A DNA stretch of 64,000 nt from Macrotis lagotis (GCF_037893015.1 NC_133658.1:880098543-880162542), one strand, 5' to 3'. Positions 46,560 through 59,064 are shown, counted from the first letter of the stretch. Numbers and translations: made by a program. The notes: generated by a model from the letters alone, not told the origin.

Positions 46560-46680
46560 ACCTGCTAATCTGTCTCTCACTGTCCTTATGAGCTTGGACA
46601 AGTGCCTCAGCCTCACTTTCTTCATCTGTCAAATGAGAAAAGTCAGAATACAGATCCCTTCCAACTCTATATATGAAGAA
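46560..46680 (+). mobile_element. MIR-type fragment
   Basis: GAGCTTGGACAAGTGCCTCA, CTTTCTTCATCTGTCAAATG and CAGATCCCTTCCAACTCTAT follow the MIR CORE order. Confidence 0.6.
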
Positions 46681-46789
46681 GGAAACAAATGCCTCCTCTG
46701 TGGGAGTCATAGCCTACTCACAAGGACCCTTGGGAGGTAGGCATCCCCATCATTGTCCCCATTTTATGGTAGATCACTATGGGGAAGGG

Positions 46790-46995
46790 AAAGGGAAATA
46801 AACATTTATAAGTCCACTATATCTAGCACTGTGCTAAACCATTTTATAATTATTATCTCACTAGATCCTTACAGTAAGCCTGTGAGATAGGAGCTGATAT
46901 TATCTCCATTTTACAGGCAGAAGAGGGTAAGGGACTTGCCTAGGGTCACCCAGCCTTTAAGTGTCTAAGGCTAGATTCAGACCCTGCACTCTTAC
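46790..46995 (-). mobile_element. MIR, antisense
   Basis: The reverse order of MIR: CTAGCACTGTGCTAAACCAT, CACTAGATCCTTACAGTAAG, CTCCATTTTACAGGCAGAAG, GGGACTTGCCTAGGGTCACC. Confidence 0.8.
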
Positions 46996-46999
46996 TAAT

Positions 47000-47974
47000 A
47001 TGTCACTTTTGTTGAGTGTCAGAGGAAGGAGATGATGCCAGATCCAGATGGAGTTAGATTGATCTCCTAAAATGCCCTTCACCTCCAATTCTGGGATTAG
47101 ATTCACACTAGGAAACTCCAGTGCACACTACCCCCTAGAGGAGATGGGAGACTAAGGATTGGAAAGGGGGCGCTGTGCGGGGATGGTCCCTGGCAGAAGA
47201 TGACAACAAGGCATCTCATTCCTCACCTCCCTCACCACAGCGGGTCTGAGGAAAGGACATGGAAACTGGAGAGATGAAGGGCTGAGAACCAAAGAAGTTG
47301 ATCCTCAAGAGGCACTGGGGAGGCGAGGAGCCCTGGGCACCAGAGCCTGGGCGTTCATGAGGTGTGGGCATGGGGGAGGGGAGAAGTCGAGAGGCTCCCA
47401 GGAGCTCAGCTCCTAGTGCTAGAGGGGCCCAGGGGCAAGTCACCTCAGAAGAGGATTCTGCTTTCACCCATGTCCCACAGCCTTCCCTTGAAGACCTCTA
47501 GGAATAAAATGCTCATAGTCAGCTATCCAGTCTTCCCTTGAAGACTTTGACTCCCCTGTTCCTTGTTTTTAAACATAAGAAAGGGAGCATAGAGATTTTA
47601 AGTGAGCTTTCCCAATATTTCAAGTCCTAATCTGATGTCCTATCTACACATATGTATTTTTTAAGTCTAAAGTTATCTCTTTTCAACTTTTACCCATTGC
47701 TTTGATTCTGCCCTTTAGAAGGTCAAGTGGGTTGAGGCTAGCCACTACTTAAAAACAGCCTTATGTTCTTTATCGCTTTGTTTAGGAAAACTCTTGCACT
47801 GAAAAGTTTAGAAGAAGGAATACTAACTGGATTGATATCATTGGTATAATATATAAAATTGGCACCTTCTCTACCACCTGTAGCCTTAGAGTTGTCTCAC
47901 TGAGAGGTTGATTTCTCTAGGGTTGCACAATCAGTATAAAAGGAGCAGAAGATGCAAAACAACAGTCTTATTAT
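47000..47974. other. GC-richer non-repeat patch and flank; no gene established
   Basis: 47100-47480 is clearly more G+C rich than its surroundings, with several CpGs (GGGGGCGCTGTGCGGG, GGGAGGCGAGGAGCC), and I recognise no repeat in it. The only long frame (83 codons, minus, 47467-47216) has no domain. It could be a regulatory element or an untranslated exon. A motif CTTCCCTTGAAGAC occurs twice (47481-47494, 47531-47544). Confidence 0.4.
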
Positions 47975-48783
47975 CTCTCTTTTTTAAATATTTTATTTTG
48001 AGCTTTACAATTTTTCTCCCCTTCTTGCTTCCCTCCCCCTTCTCCCCACAGAAGGCATTCTGTTAGTCTTTACATTGGTTCCATGTTATACATTGTTCTC
48101 AGTTGAATGTGATGACAGAGAAATCATATTCTTAAGGAAGAAAAATAAAGTATGAGGTAGTAAAATTACATAATAATATGATTTTTTTTTCTAATTTGAC
48201 AGTAATAATCTTTGGTCTTTGTTCAAAGTTCATAATTCTTTCTCTGGATACAGATGGCATTCTCCATTTCAGATAGCCCAATATTGTCCCTGGTTGTTGC
48301 ACTGAAGGGATGAGCAAGTCCATCAAAGTTGATCATCACCCCCATGTTGCTGTTAGGGTGTACAATGTTTTTCTGGTTCTGCTCATCTCATTCAGCATCA
48401 GTTCCTGCAGATCTTTCCAGGCTTCCCTGAATTCCCATCCCTCCTGGTTTCTAATAGAACAATAGTGTTCTATGACATACACATACCACAGTTTGTTAAG
48501 CCATTCCCCAATTGAAGGACATTCGCTTTATTTCCAATTTTTTGCAACCACAAACAAGGCTGCTATAAATATTTTTGTACAAATGATATTTTTACCCTTT
48601 TTCATAATCTCTTCAGGGGACAGACCCAGTAGTGGTATTGCTGGGTCAAAGGGTATGCACATTTTTGTTGCCCTTTGGGCATAATCCCAAATTGCTCTCC
48701 AGAAAGGTTGGATGAGTTCACTGCTCCACCAACAATGGATTAATGTCCCAGATTTCCCACATCCCTTCCAACATTGATCATTG
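47975..48783 (-). mobile_element. Antisense 5'-truncated L1 (3' UTR and ORF2 end)
   Basis: Starts with the reverse tail (TTTTTTAAATATTTTATTTT, CCACAGAAGGCATTCTGTTA) and runs through CTGCTATAAATATTTTTGTA to CCCTTCCAACATTGATCATT, where it is cut. Same order as the copy at 39286. Confidence 0.88.
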
Positions 48784-48904
48784 TTATTTCTTAAGTCCTG
48801 CTTTGCACTATAGATCTGGGAAGCAGAGAAGGAAAGATTCAGTAGTTAGGTTTTTCACTGGAGGACTTGAGGAAAACATCAGATCCTGATATCAGTCAAA
48901 AGAA

Positions 48905-49075
48905 TAGTAACTGACATTTTATTTAATTCTCATAATTCACCAAGATACCTACTTATTCCCCTTTTATAGTGGAAGTGATATAACCCATAAGTTCAGTGAC
49001 CTTCTTAGGATCACTCAATAAAGTAATGATGGAGAAAGGTTTTGAACTCAGATCTATACTCTGCCCTCCTTCATA
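48905..49075 (-). mobile_element. MIR-type SINE, antisense
   Basis: CATTTTATTTAATTCTCATA, CCCCTTTTATAGTGGAAG, GATCACTCAATAAAGTAATG and GGTTTTGAACTCAGATCT fit a reversed, worn MIR. Confidence 0.55.
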
Positions 49076-51280
49076 GTTTCTCCCAGGATAATAAGCCTCT
49101 TATGTCTTAGGATGACCTCAATTTATCTTTTAGGCTGACACACTGAAAACTTAAATAGATTAGTTCAACTATGAGATTATCTCTGATAACCTTATTGTAC
49201 CTGGGAACTAAGGAAAAGGTTATAAAATCAACCCCCAACCCACACTAAACCTTGGGAACCAAGTTGTTTCATCAAGTTGGATGTCAATGGGAAGGATACA
49301 AGAGTATTAGTTCTGGTTCTTTGTCAGGACCTATACAAGATGATCAATCATGCTCTTGGGCAACAATGCCATTAAGGGTCTCTGGCAAATCTTGTCACTT
49401 AGACTAATTCTGGAACACTTAGGAATCAATGAGTCTTCTCTTTTTCTAGTAATCATAACTACAGATTCACCTCTGTCAATTGTTCTCCCTTTTGTGTGAA
49501 AAAAGAATAACTTGTTTATATTTAGATTTTGTGAAATTGGACATTTCCTTAGGATATGGAATAAAGAACTTTATGTGCAATTTGAACTGAGTGAATTTCC
49601 TTTAAGCTAACTACATTTAAAAAAGCTTGCACACCTACAGGATGGAGCAAAAGTAACACCAGCTTCCTTTATTGTACATTTCCAAAGGCACAGAAGAAAA
49701 AAATTCTCAATCTGGAGGACATTTTTTTAGTGGTAGCATTCACTATCAGTTTGTATTGTGGAAGCCCAAACAAAAGGAAAAGAAGACGAGTGGAGGTTAT
49801 GTGTTCAGAATGCATTCTCATGGGAATCCCTAGCTATGGATATACTCTAACTATGGAGTATGCCTACTTTTTCTCCTAATAACCTGCAAAAATTAATGTG
49901 AATGTATGTATTCTAATACACACACACACTTATAAAATCAAGTTTTGATTATTCATGTTTCTAGAAAGGAACAGGGGTTTGGATATTTCAAAACAGGAGA
50001 TAATCCATATGTGTGTGTATGTGTGTGTAAATATGTTTTATAAGTTTGGAATGCATATATATTGTTTCATGGGTTGTTATTCAGAGAATAGCCTCAGCAC
50101 ACTTGCATGGGACTACTGGGGAGAATTTATGGGAGGTCATAGAAAAAACTGCCCCAGATAGATAAGCATGCATGTGTTGTGAATTGTATTATTTCTGAAT
50201 CCATGATATCAAAAATTCTTTTATGTGATATTCATTTGTTACAGTAGCAGATTCACCTTCAGAATTAGGTTTAGATTATTATTGATATGTGTTTGCATTC
50301 TGGATGTCCACAGGGATTACTGTATTGCTATTGAGAATTAACAAAATGGACACAGAGATAAATGAAAGTTGACTATTTATGCCCAGATAGGTGAAAACTC
50401 ATTTAAAAAAACACTGTTCTGTGTAACACAGTTATTTAACTGTCCTACAATTTGGGTTGTAGCAACATCTCATTTTTCAATCTAATCTAGTTGCAATGAT
50501 TTTTCAGTTAATAATTCAATACACCAAAATGTTTTCATGATACCTTTCATGAAACCTTCTGTCCTTATAACTTTATATGTGTTTAAATATATATTTGTGT
50601 GTATTTTGGGTGATAGAAGAGGAAAGCTGAACTGAGCTTTAATGGGGGGGCAACTCCCCCTCCCCCTCTTAATGATCAAATGGGAGAAATTGAGGTCTCC
50701 ACTAAACAAGGCATCTGATTATGTTATCATTCAGAAGAAAAATAAATTTCATTTTGGTGACAGTGAAAGGAAGAAGACAGAAGTTTAGAATAAATGATGT
50801 TTTCTAATTATACAGAAAGGACTGTGTAAAGTGGTTTTAAAGAGAAAAGGTGGAATACAGAGAGGGGTGAAGATGAGAATAGGCTTGTGCTTAGGTGCTA
50901 GATGGTGAATAATGAGAATAGTAGATATTAGGGTATAGGTGAGGCTGAATGCAGGTATAAGTTACACATAGGAGAGAGTGCTAGGGAAGCAGGATGTTGT
51001 TCTTATTATCAAATCGAGGGAGGAATAGATCAGTTTGTACCACACAAATACCCATACTCCTAACACATAAAGACATGCATATATTCAGAACATCCAGTCC
51101 TGAGTCAGATGACCCATATAGGAATCTTCCTCAGCAAATCTCAGACCTTGCTTATTGTTGGCTTTTTAGATCAGGCTCTTCTGCTAAGGACCAAAAGACC
51201 CACTAAATTTCCAGACTATCGCCTTTCTAAACAGAGCTCCGACACACAGCAAAGTAGAACAAAAGGACAAAAAAGGTATG

Positions 51281-51284
<4 letters not shown>
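49076..51284. other. No gene or nameable repeat in 2.2 kb
   Basis: AT-rich, low repeat density. Small runs: (AC)n near 49920 and (TG)n near 50010-50030. Open frames are at most 75 codons and featureless. Confidence 0.4.
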
Positions 51285-51331
<47 letters not shown>

Positions 51332-51344
51332 TGTGTGTGTGTGT
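51285..51344. repeat. (GT)n microsatellite
   Basis: About 30 GT units with one TA interruption. Confidence 0.97.
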
Positions 51345-51374
51345 TACTTCCTATGTACCACTATATGGTTTAGA

Positions 51375-51550
51375 GATTTAGATCTGGAGAGAATCTGAGT
51401 CTTAGTCCAACTCCCTCATTTTTTCAGATGAGGAAACTGAGACTGAGGGAGGTGAAGAGATTTGTCCAAGGTCACATTGGCAGTAACTATGGTCATGAGA
51501 TTTGAACACAGTCCTTCAACTGCAGAACTAGTGCTCTTTCTGCTTCAAGA
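51375..51550 (-). mobile_element. MIR-type SINE, antisense
   Basis: TTCAGATGAGGAAACTGAGA, GATTTGTCCAAGGTCACATT, GAGATTTGAACACAGTCCTT and TAGTGCTCTTTCTGC are the reverse MIR order. Confidence 0.72.
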
Positions 51551-53664
51551 ATGAGATTTTTAACAATTTGGCCATTCTAGGGACTTTAAAAAAGAGAATT
51601 TGTTCTGCCTTTATCTCTCTAATGTGCTTGACTAATTGCTCTGATTATACTAAAAAGGTCAATGAGAACAAATGCTATCTTTAGTCAGAATTGGGAAGAG
51701 CAACTTGCAATTAGGAGAAAGATGTTTCTGTCTTCCAAAGAAATGGGCCAAATGTGATATTCCATAGATCTTTCTGTGGTATGTCCTCCTGATATGTTGT
51801 AGCTATTCAAGTGTGCCACTAGTGAGAGGAGGAAGCCAATTTTTGCTTCCCTTTTTTGTTGTCCTAAGTAATCAAAGATGTTAGGATTCCTTGGTCTGGT
51901 TTCATCTTGTACAGGGAAGACAGCAGCTATTAAAAGGATGGGCAAGATGGCCCATCTATAAGAAGTGATGAGGAGCAGGAACTGGGATTTCGTGTTCCTG
52001 CCAGAACAGAACAGACATTGGATATGGTGTAAGCATTGTTCCTATGGTATCAGTCTTGGTAGGATCTTGCCATTTCTTCTTGAGATTAAAGAGTCTGCAG
52101 TTGGTGGGGGGGAGCTGCAACAGAAATCAGGGTCAGGATATGAGGTCATGAATGGAGAATTGGGTCAACTATAGGAAGGAGGGAAGGGATAGGGGGGAAT
52201 GCTTCCTTGTAGTTTTCTCAGGTTGAATTGAGACAAATTGGGGACAAGTGTTTCACAATATTTAAAAGAAAGGAATGATGTCGAGGGGGGGGTATTAGAA
52301 GAAAAGAAGTGAAAGAGAGGATCAGACTAGACCTCCCTTATAAGAGTCCAGAGCAAATGTGCCCAAGGACCTCTGCTTTCCTGGTGGGGAGGAAACATTA
52401 CTAACCTTATCTCTAGAATTCAATTCAATAAACATTGAAGGTACTTACTAGGAGCAGGGCAATGTGTACTCCATACTTGCCAGAGATGCATCCATTCTGT
52501 TCTTGGCTAAGTTGCTAGTACCCTGTCAGGGAGAAGGAACTTATATAAGAAAAGGCCCCTACTTTTCTGTGTAAATTATTGTTTACATTATCTGAATGAG
52601 AAGTGATAGTCACTTTGTTCACTGAACTGATTTTCCCTGTGATGAAGCTAGAGAAAACTGCCCTTGGTCTACACCTTCATATAGAAGTTAAGTCACTTCC
52701 CCTAGGGTCAGGCACACATCTAGAAGACACTGTGTGAGGGAGGTGGAGTGTGAGTGGAGGTGGGTGCAGTGTGGAAATAGAACCTGGGGTTGGTGTAGGA
52801 ACAGGGATGGACCTGTGTCAACTAGAGACAGCTACTCAGCAATGTTTCAAGGGAGCCAGGAGAATGTGGTGAAATGGGGCAATGGGGCACAATGTAACAG
52901 TGCCTTATAATACTGCCCCAGAATCTTTGAATGTTATTATAAGTGAAACTATAGTATGAATTTGCTTGTAATTCCCCTAGAGTCTGAGGTTAATTTATCT
53001 ACACCAAAATGGCATGTCATGGTCAGGGGCCTTATTGCAAGGCTTTTGGGGGTATTTTGAAGCATGTGGTGATCTGTATAGGGGCCCAGAATAGATTGAG
53101 AAAGCACCAAGAAGGGGAAAGTCTGACTTCTCTGGCAGCCACATTAGTTTCTTCCCATTCCAAGTATGGATTGGTGGTAAGAAAGGGTTGTAGCCAAGCT
53201 AGTTGAAATGGTCATCATATGTGGTGATCAGATTCTGATGTTTTGGTTCTTCATGGTGGGTCATCAGGTTCTTTATATGGCGGGCCTTGGAACAAGAGAC
53301 ATATCCAGGTATTTGGCCAGGAGTAGGGTGGGATGTGGTGGGGGTGGAGAGAACCTAACTAGGGAATTCCAGAAAATAAGTGATACAGAAAGGCAAGGGG
53401 GAAAGGGATGTGGAGTTAGCAACAAAATATAGAGGTGTGGTCTTTAAGGATCAAACAATTAATATGACTTCTGGAGCTAATTAGACCCCCCCAAGTAAGG
53501 AAAACTACACATTAACCTAATTGGCTAATTTCTTTATCATTATCATTCACAATATTTAAAAGAAAGGAATTATGTCTTGGATTATTAGAAGAAAAGGAGT
53601 GAGAAGGTGAGGTCATGGTCAGGGGCTTTATAGCAAGGTTTAGGATATTTTGGAGCCTACAGAG
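51551..53664. other. No gene; sequence with internal duplicated segments
   Basis: Purine-rich 2.1 kb. Segment A (52251-52315) is repeated at 53546-53609, and segment B (53015-53068) at 53612-53660, so the two are adjacent in the second location. Open frames (86 codons or fewer) carry no domain. Confidence 0.45.
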
Positions 53665-53690
53665 ATTATTATTATTATTATTATCATTAT
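53665..53690. repeat. (ATT)n microsatellite
   Basis: ATT triplets directly after duplicated segment B'. Confidence 0.9.
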
Positions 53691-53872
53691 TGGCCTAGAC
53701 ACTTGCTAATCCCATGAAATAAGCATTTTGTTCTTCGGTGGAAATTTAGATTTTCTTCTTATCTGTAGAGTAGATAGTATACTTCTAACATTACTGGCAC
53801 TTTAAAGGATCAAATTTCATTATTTTGTTTATTTAGTATCATAAATATACTTTGTCATTAATATGTATATTT

Positions 53873-54053
53873 AAAAGTTACTCTGAGGGGGCAGCTAGGT
53901 GGCATAGTGGATAGAGCACCGGCCCTGGAGTCAGGAGTACCTGAGTTCAAATACAGCCTCAGACACTTAATAATTACTTAGCTGTGTGGCCTTGAGAAAG
54001 TCACTTAACCCCATTGCCTTGCAAAAAATCCTAAAATACAAAAGTTACTTTGA
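53873..54053 (+). mobile_element. tRNA-derived marsupial SINE with TSDs
   Basis: The body at 53887-54039 has head GGGGGCAGCTAGGTGGCATA and tail CATTGCCTTGCAAAAAATCC. Direct repeats are AAAAGTTACTCTGA (53873-53886) and AAAAGTTACTTTGA (54040-54053). Confidence 0.94.
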
Positions 54054-54166
54054 TTTAAAAATTAAATTTGATCCTAGAAATGTTTATGAAGCTTAGTATT
54101 ACAAGTATTTCCCAACTTTTAAAATCCAAGGATTAGAAGAATTTTGGGGAGTTGTCACTTTTAAAT

Positions 54167-54168
<2 letters not shown>

Positions 54169-54217
<49 letters not shown>
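54169..54217. repeat. (AC)n microsatellite
   Basis: About 24 AC units. Confidence 0.97.
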
Positions 54218-54220
<3 letters not shown>

Positions 54221-54366
54221 TATGTATATTATTTATTAATAATTTGTAAATAGTTTCAACAAGGAAGGAAATGGACAATATGAAGCCAAGAGCAGTTAAT
54301 GCCTAGCCTTATGGACTATGAACACCTTTTGGATCCCTTTCAGCTCTAAGAGTCTATGAGTTTGTT

Positions 54367-54536
54367 AAAAAGATATACCTTGGGGGCGGCTAGGTCTTGC
54401 AGTGGATAGAGCACCAGCCCTGGAGTTAGGAGTACCCGAATTCAAATCCAGCCTCAGACACTTAATGATTGCCTAGCTGTGTGGCCTTGGGCAAGCCACT
54501 TAATCCCATTGCCTTGCAAAAAAATAAAAAAATATA
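54367..54536 (+). mobile_element. tRNA-derived marsupial SINE, first of a tandem pair
   Basis: The body begins at 54382 (GGGGGCGGCTAGG) and ends in an A-rich tail. It is preceded by AAAAGATATACCTT (54367-54380). A related repeat AAAAGATACATCTT (54537-54550) separates it from the second SINE. Confidence 0.93.
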
Positions 54537-54692
54537 AAAAGATACATCTTGGGGCAGCTAGTTGGCACAGTGGATAGAGCACTGGCCCTGGAATCAGGAA
54601 GACCTGAGTTGAAATCGGGCCTCAGGCACTTCATAATTGCAAGTCACTTAATCCCATTGCATACAAAAAACAAACAAAAAAAAGATATATCT
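54537..54692 (+). mobile_element. tRNA-derived marsupial SINE, second of a tandem pair
   Basis: The body at 54551-54679 has head GGGGCAGCTAGTTGGCACAG and misses the 'cctagctgtgtggcc' segment. It is followed by a third copy of the target repeat, AAAAGATATATCT (54680-54692). Confidence 0.93.
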
Positions 54693-56755
54693 CTGGATTC
54701 ACCTTCAAATATATGCTCTCCAGAATTTGTTTTTCATGTGAATGGACAGCCATCTAATGAATACAAGTTAATTCTTAGTTTGGATAGAATTTATATATGA
54801 TTAAAATAACAATGAGGACTACCAGGTTACATGGATGGAAGGTTAACAATTCATTTCTTGTAAACTGAAATCGCATCTCTTTTGTGATATGATGATTTAT
54901 ACACATCCAACAGAAATTCAAACTTCCTTCAGAAGGGTGAAATAGTGAATGCCATGTCAGATATTTATACTCTGATTTTCAGCTTGTTACTATGAAAGGA
55001 GGCAAGAGAAATCATCATTAATTATCTTCTAACACAAAGGTTTTATAGGTTTTCTCAGCTGGAAACTGGGATATTTTCTTCTTTGGTAGAAGCTATTTAC
55101 TGGGAAAAGAAATTCTCCTTCCTTAGAGAGGAAAATTTGCTTAAATTAATGAGTTTTCTAAGAAATTTTTCTTGTCTCCAGAAAAGTGTCACAGAAAAAT
55201 GGACTGATTTATCAGAAGGATAATCTTCATTTTCATGCCCACTCATTAATGCCCACTCATGGAGAAAACACTGAGGTTTATTATGTATATTATGGTCTAG
55301 AAATGCCAGCTAAACCCAATATTTCAAATGGTGATTCTATAAATAAGTCACACTACAATGCTAAAGAGATGGAGATGAATAATTAGACAGGGTCTACATC
55401 ACTGGGTTTCCCCAGCACTTTGCTTTTAAGGCCAGGAAAAATGAACTATTATGTTTCCATTTATTAGAGGACAAATGCTGATTATGACAGTGGTATATTT
55501 TAGGACTAGGCTGAGAAATCCCATGGGAAGGGAAAGAAATATAGGCAATGAAAGCTCTCCTCACTGGTCTAAAAAAGATTCTCATCCTCCCCTTGGTGGG
55601 GTGGAGGTTGGTGTTCTGCCAAGAAAGAAGGGAGAGACATTCCTATCAAATGATTTTGTGTCCTTTTCTATCACTAGTTTTTAAGGTGGATCTCAGGACA
55701 ATATTTGGGATAAATAAGCAAGGTAGAGACCTTGGAGGTCACCCCATGGCCTGATCTGGTATGAACAGGACTTCTGGTAATGGTCTGGATACAGTGGAAG
55801 ACTTTGGTCTTTTGTATGGGTCCATGTTCCTGAGGGACCACGGCATTACCATAATGTTAGAGCATTAGTATTGTAACTGAATGGGGATAAACAATTCTTT
55901 GTAATTGAAGAGGCTTAATCTTTGAGCATATGCTACTGGTAGGATCAACCAAGTCGAAACCAGGAGATAATCATAAGAAAACAGAAACAGCAAGCAGGAA
56001 CAAGAGAGGGAGAAGAAATCACACAGGCCCACTGAAAACAGTCTTCCGGTGTTGGCCCCAGTGGTCAAACATTGACTAAACATTCATGGCAAATGCTCAG
56101 AGGCCTTCTTTGAGTTTTTTTCTTTTTCCTCCAACATTTCCCTGGACTGATCTTTATATGGGAAGAAAGTGAGATCCATTCTTTTTGGGTTAGAAAACAT
56201 GATTGGTTCTGGATGGAACCAGGTGGACTCTTTGTCATCACTGCTTCTTTCCCTAAATGTTCACTAAGTATCTCTGTAATAACAATCTAGAATTTTTCAT
56301 GAGTCACTTTCACATTGTCTCTTCTCCCAGGAGAGAAGATTGAAGAACTTTCTTTCTTGAAGATCAGAACATTTGTCCTTTTCTAATCTTACCTCTTTCA
56401 TTTGTTCTCCACAATATTTCTTTCCTATGTGTTTCCCACATCCAATGATGTGTTCAGTACCTGAGCAAGAATTATCTGGGCCAGATGACTTGAATTCATC
56501 GAGGACCCTTCAGTGTTCTCCACTAGTACCTTATCTAGATTGAACATCAACTTTCTGTTTTATTCTTCCTGATTCAAAAGTCATTCCTACTGGATCAAAA
56601 AAGAAGTAAAATGACTATTGGGCAGCTTCACCTTCTCATTCATTTCTTATAGCAGTCTTTCCTCTTATTTTACTAATGCCCAGCATAGAATGAATCAGTC
56701 AATAAGCATCTATGAAATGGCTATTATAGAACTGGAGATATAAAAAAGGCAAAAT
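54693..56755. other. No gene or nameable repeat in 2 kb
   Basis: Mixed sequence with frames of at most 77 codons and no domain. Near 56690-56760 (AATCAGTCAATAAGCATCTA) is a short old-repeat fragment just before the L1 tail. Confidence 0.4.
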
Positions 56756-57089
56756 GAAAAGATTTACATGAACTGATGCTGAGTGAAATGAGCAGAACCA
56801 GAAGAATATTATACACACTAACAATAACATTGGTGATGATCAACTATTATGGACTTGTTCATTTCAGCAGTACAATAATCAAAGACAATTCTAAAAGATT
56901 TATTGATAGAAAAATATCATCTTTCTCCAGAGAGGGAACTGTGGAGTTTAAATGCAGATCAAAGCTTATTACCTTCAATTTTCAAAAGTTGTCTTATGTA
57001 TAATGAAGTTTTTTTTCTCTTAATGGTTTTGTCTTACATTTTGATTTGATTCTTCTTTCAAATGATTAATATTGATCTAAAAAAAAAGG
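56756..57089 (+). mobile_element. 5'-truncated sense L1 tail
   Basis: TTACATGAACTGATGCTGAG, TGAAATGAGCAGAACCAGAA and CTTTCTCCAGAGAGGGAACT to an A-run at 57080-57088: the ORF2 end and 3' UTR only. Confidence 0.88.
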
Positions 57090-57259
57090 TGAAAGACAAA
57101 CCCTACCTCAAGTAGTTCACAAACCAAAGAGACAACAAGCAAACAAATAGGTCCAAATAAGCTATATATAGGATGAGTAGAGAATGATTAACAAAGGGAT
57201 CTGAAAAGTGGGGTTGGGAAAGATTGGGGGAAATATGTAAATGAGATTTACATACATAC

Positions 57260-57331
<72 letters not shown>
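57260..57331. repeat. (TA)n followed by (GA)n microsatellite
   Basis: TA/CATA units to 57295, then GA units. The S/L/Y/I-rich minus-strand frames here are artefacts. Confidence 0.95.
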
Positions 57332-57336
<5 letters not shown>

Positions 57337-58261
57337 AGTAACTCTTGATGCCAAGGACTGTGACTTATCTCAAATTTTATATCTTTCTTCAAACAGCACA
57401 GGTTAAAGCACTCAGGAGACACTTATCAAAGAAGGAATATAGGAATTAATTGCAAGAGAATATTTTGAATGTAATTATATTCAAATGAGTTTCAAGAGAA
57501 TAGTTGCTTTGCTGTTTTAAAATAATAAGATTTGGTTTCCTTCAACTTAATTTGAATATGTGATTGAAACCATAGTTAACTCAATTCCTTTTGACCTGTC
57601 TGTTACAGTGTTTCTCAAACCACAGTTCATTGAACATGGATGCTGTGTTGTGTTGTTTGAAAACTTTTTAATTTTGGCACTCTTTTCCCTTTTAAAATAT
57701 TGAGTAAGAAATGATGAATGTTTCCAAAGGAGTAGAGTAAGTAAAAAATGGTGACTTGGGTTTGTGTTTCTTGATACATGCATATGAGGTTCTTTATAGA
57801 TTGTTTTGATAGATTTAAAGGAAGAAAGAAGATAAAGTTGAAAAAGTGACTTGAGTAATTCATTCAACTATACAACCAATGTTGAATTGTATCCATTCAT
57901 TCCCCATTTTACTCTCAAAAAAACAGGCTCTTAGGTGATCGTACCATAAGTGACCGAGCCAGGATTCAAACTCAAATTTACTGACTTAAAATTCAGTACT
58001 AAAAATTCCTGATAATACCTGTCAATGGGGAACTTCTGTGCCATAGATAGACTAGATAAACATATGAATTCTATCCAACTCTAAATTATGTTGTTACATT
58101 ATTTTATGACCTAGTATATTTTTCAGATCTGAAATACTTTGATTCTAATAAATAGCTTCTATTACCTGTCCGTAGTATAGTATTAACATTTGAATTTTTT
58201 TCTGCTGATGTAAATTATGAAACTTAATATTAACTTGTCAATGTCCCTTTTGAAATAATAC
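57332..58261. other. No gene; worn MIR-like piece near 57905-57990
   Basis: GCCAGGATTCAAACTCAAAT resembles the box-B region of a reversed MIR. The remainder is AT-rich and unassigned; frames up to 106 codons have no domain. Confidence 0.4.
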
Positions 58262-58510
58262 TAGGACAGCAAATGGTACGGTAAATTGAGTGCCAAACCT
58301 GAAGTCAAGAAGACTCATCTTCCGGAGTTCAAATCCAGTCTTAGACACATTAAACTAGGTGTGTGACACTGGGCAGGTCATTTTACCCTGTTTGTGTCAG
58401 TCTTCTCATCTGTAAAATAAGCTGGAGAAGAAAATTACAAAGCATTTAAGTACACCAAAAATACCCTAAATGGAGTCACAAAGAGTCACATATGACTGAC
58501 AGCAAAAATA
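58262..58510 (+). mobile_element. RTE-tailed tRNA-SINE, degenerate
   Basis: GGAGTTCAAATCCAGTCTTA, CTTCTCATCTGTAAAATAAG, CTGGAGAAGAAAATTACAAA and the tail AATGGAGTCACAAAGAGTCA, CATATGACTGAC. Confidence 0.8.
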
Positions 58511-58609
58511 AACATATAACTCCTGAAGGTTTATGAAGAATTTTCCTGTGTCACAGTATGTCTATAAGTTATATTTTATTCCTTTACATGAAATATTCCT
58601 AAAAGGAAG

Positions 58610-58790
58610 TATATTAATAAACTATAAAGCTTCCAGACAAGGGAAGCCAAGACAGCTTTTAATTTATACTCTATCAGATTTGCTTGAAGGAATTGAATAA
58701 TATTTAGACCAGAGAAGACTAGATTTAGGGGAACATGATAACTTGTCTTCAGATATTTAAAGAGTTATAGTGTAGAAGCGAAAATAGACA
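58610..58790 (+). mobile_element. CR1/L3-like LINE 3' fragment
   Basis: GACCAGAGAAGACTAGATTT, GGGGAACATGATAACTTGTC and TTCAGATATTTAAAGAGTTA follow the 3' coding/UTR text of CR1/L3 elements. Confidence 0.5.
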
Positions 58791-59064
58791 TTTTTAATTA
58801 ATTGATTTATTATTATCATTTTTTGAGGATAAATTTGTTTAGTTTGTTTATATTGGGAATCTCGACTTGAATCTTATGTCCTTTGCTTACTTAGAACCCT
58901 GGGAAATATTTAAATTACTATTCCTTTTACCTCACTTCTCATATTATACCATTTTCTTTTCTGATCTGCTTTGTGATCTTGGAACTGAACAAAATCCTCT
59001 TGGCAAGTGCTGTGGAAACTTGGTTTTGAAGTTTTGATGAACTGAAAGAGACCAGAACCTTTGC
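58763..59064 (+). repeat. Local tandem duplication, copy 1
   Basis: About 300 bp aligned with 59248-59552 at an offset of 485-488. Shared landmarks are CACTTCTCATATTATA, CTGATCTGCTTTGTGATCTT and GGTTTTGAAGTTT, then AGACCAGAACCTTTG. Confidence 0.9.

Noticed and set aside
46333..46710. 125-codon minus frame overlapping SINE-like text
   Set aside because: Overlaps a MIR fragment in reverse and has no recognisable domain or codon signature.
53887..54680. tRNA-gene-like boxes in the SINE heads
   Set aside because: The A/B-box resemblance is expected for tRNA-derived SINEs; no intact cloverleaf tRNA gene was identified.
57103..57422. Minus-strand frames with Ser-Leu and Tyr-Ile repeats
   Set aside because: Translation of the (TA)n/(GA)n tract.
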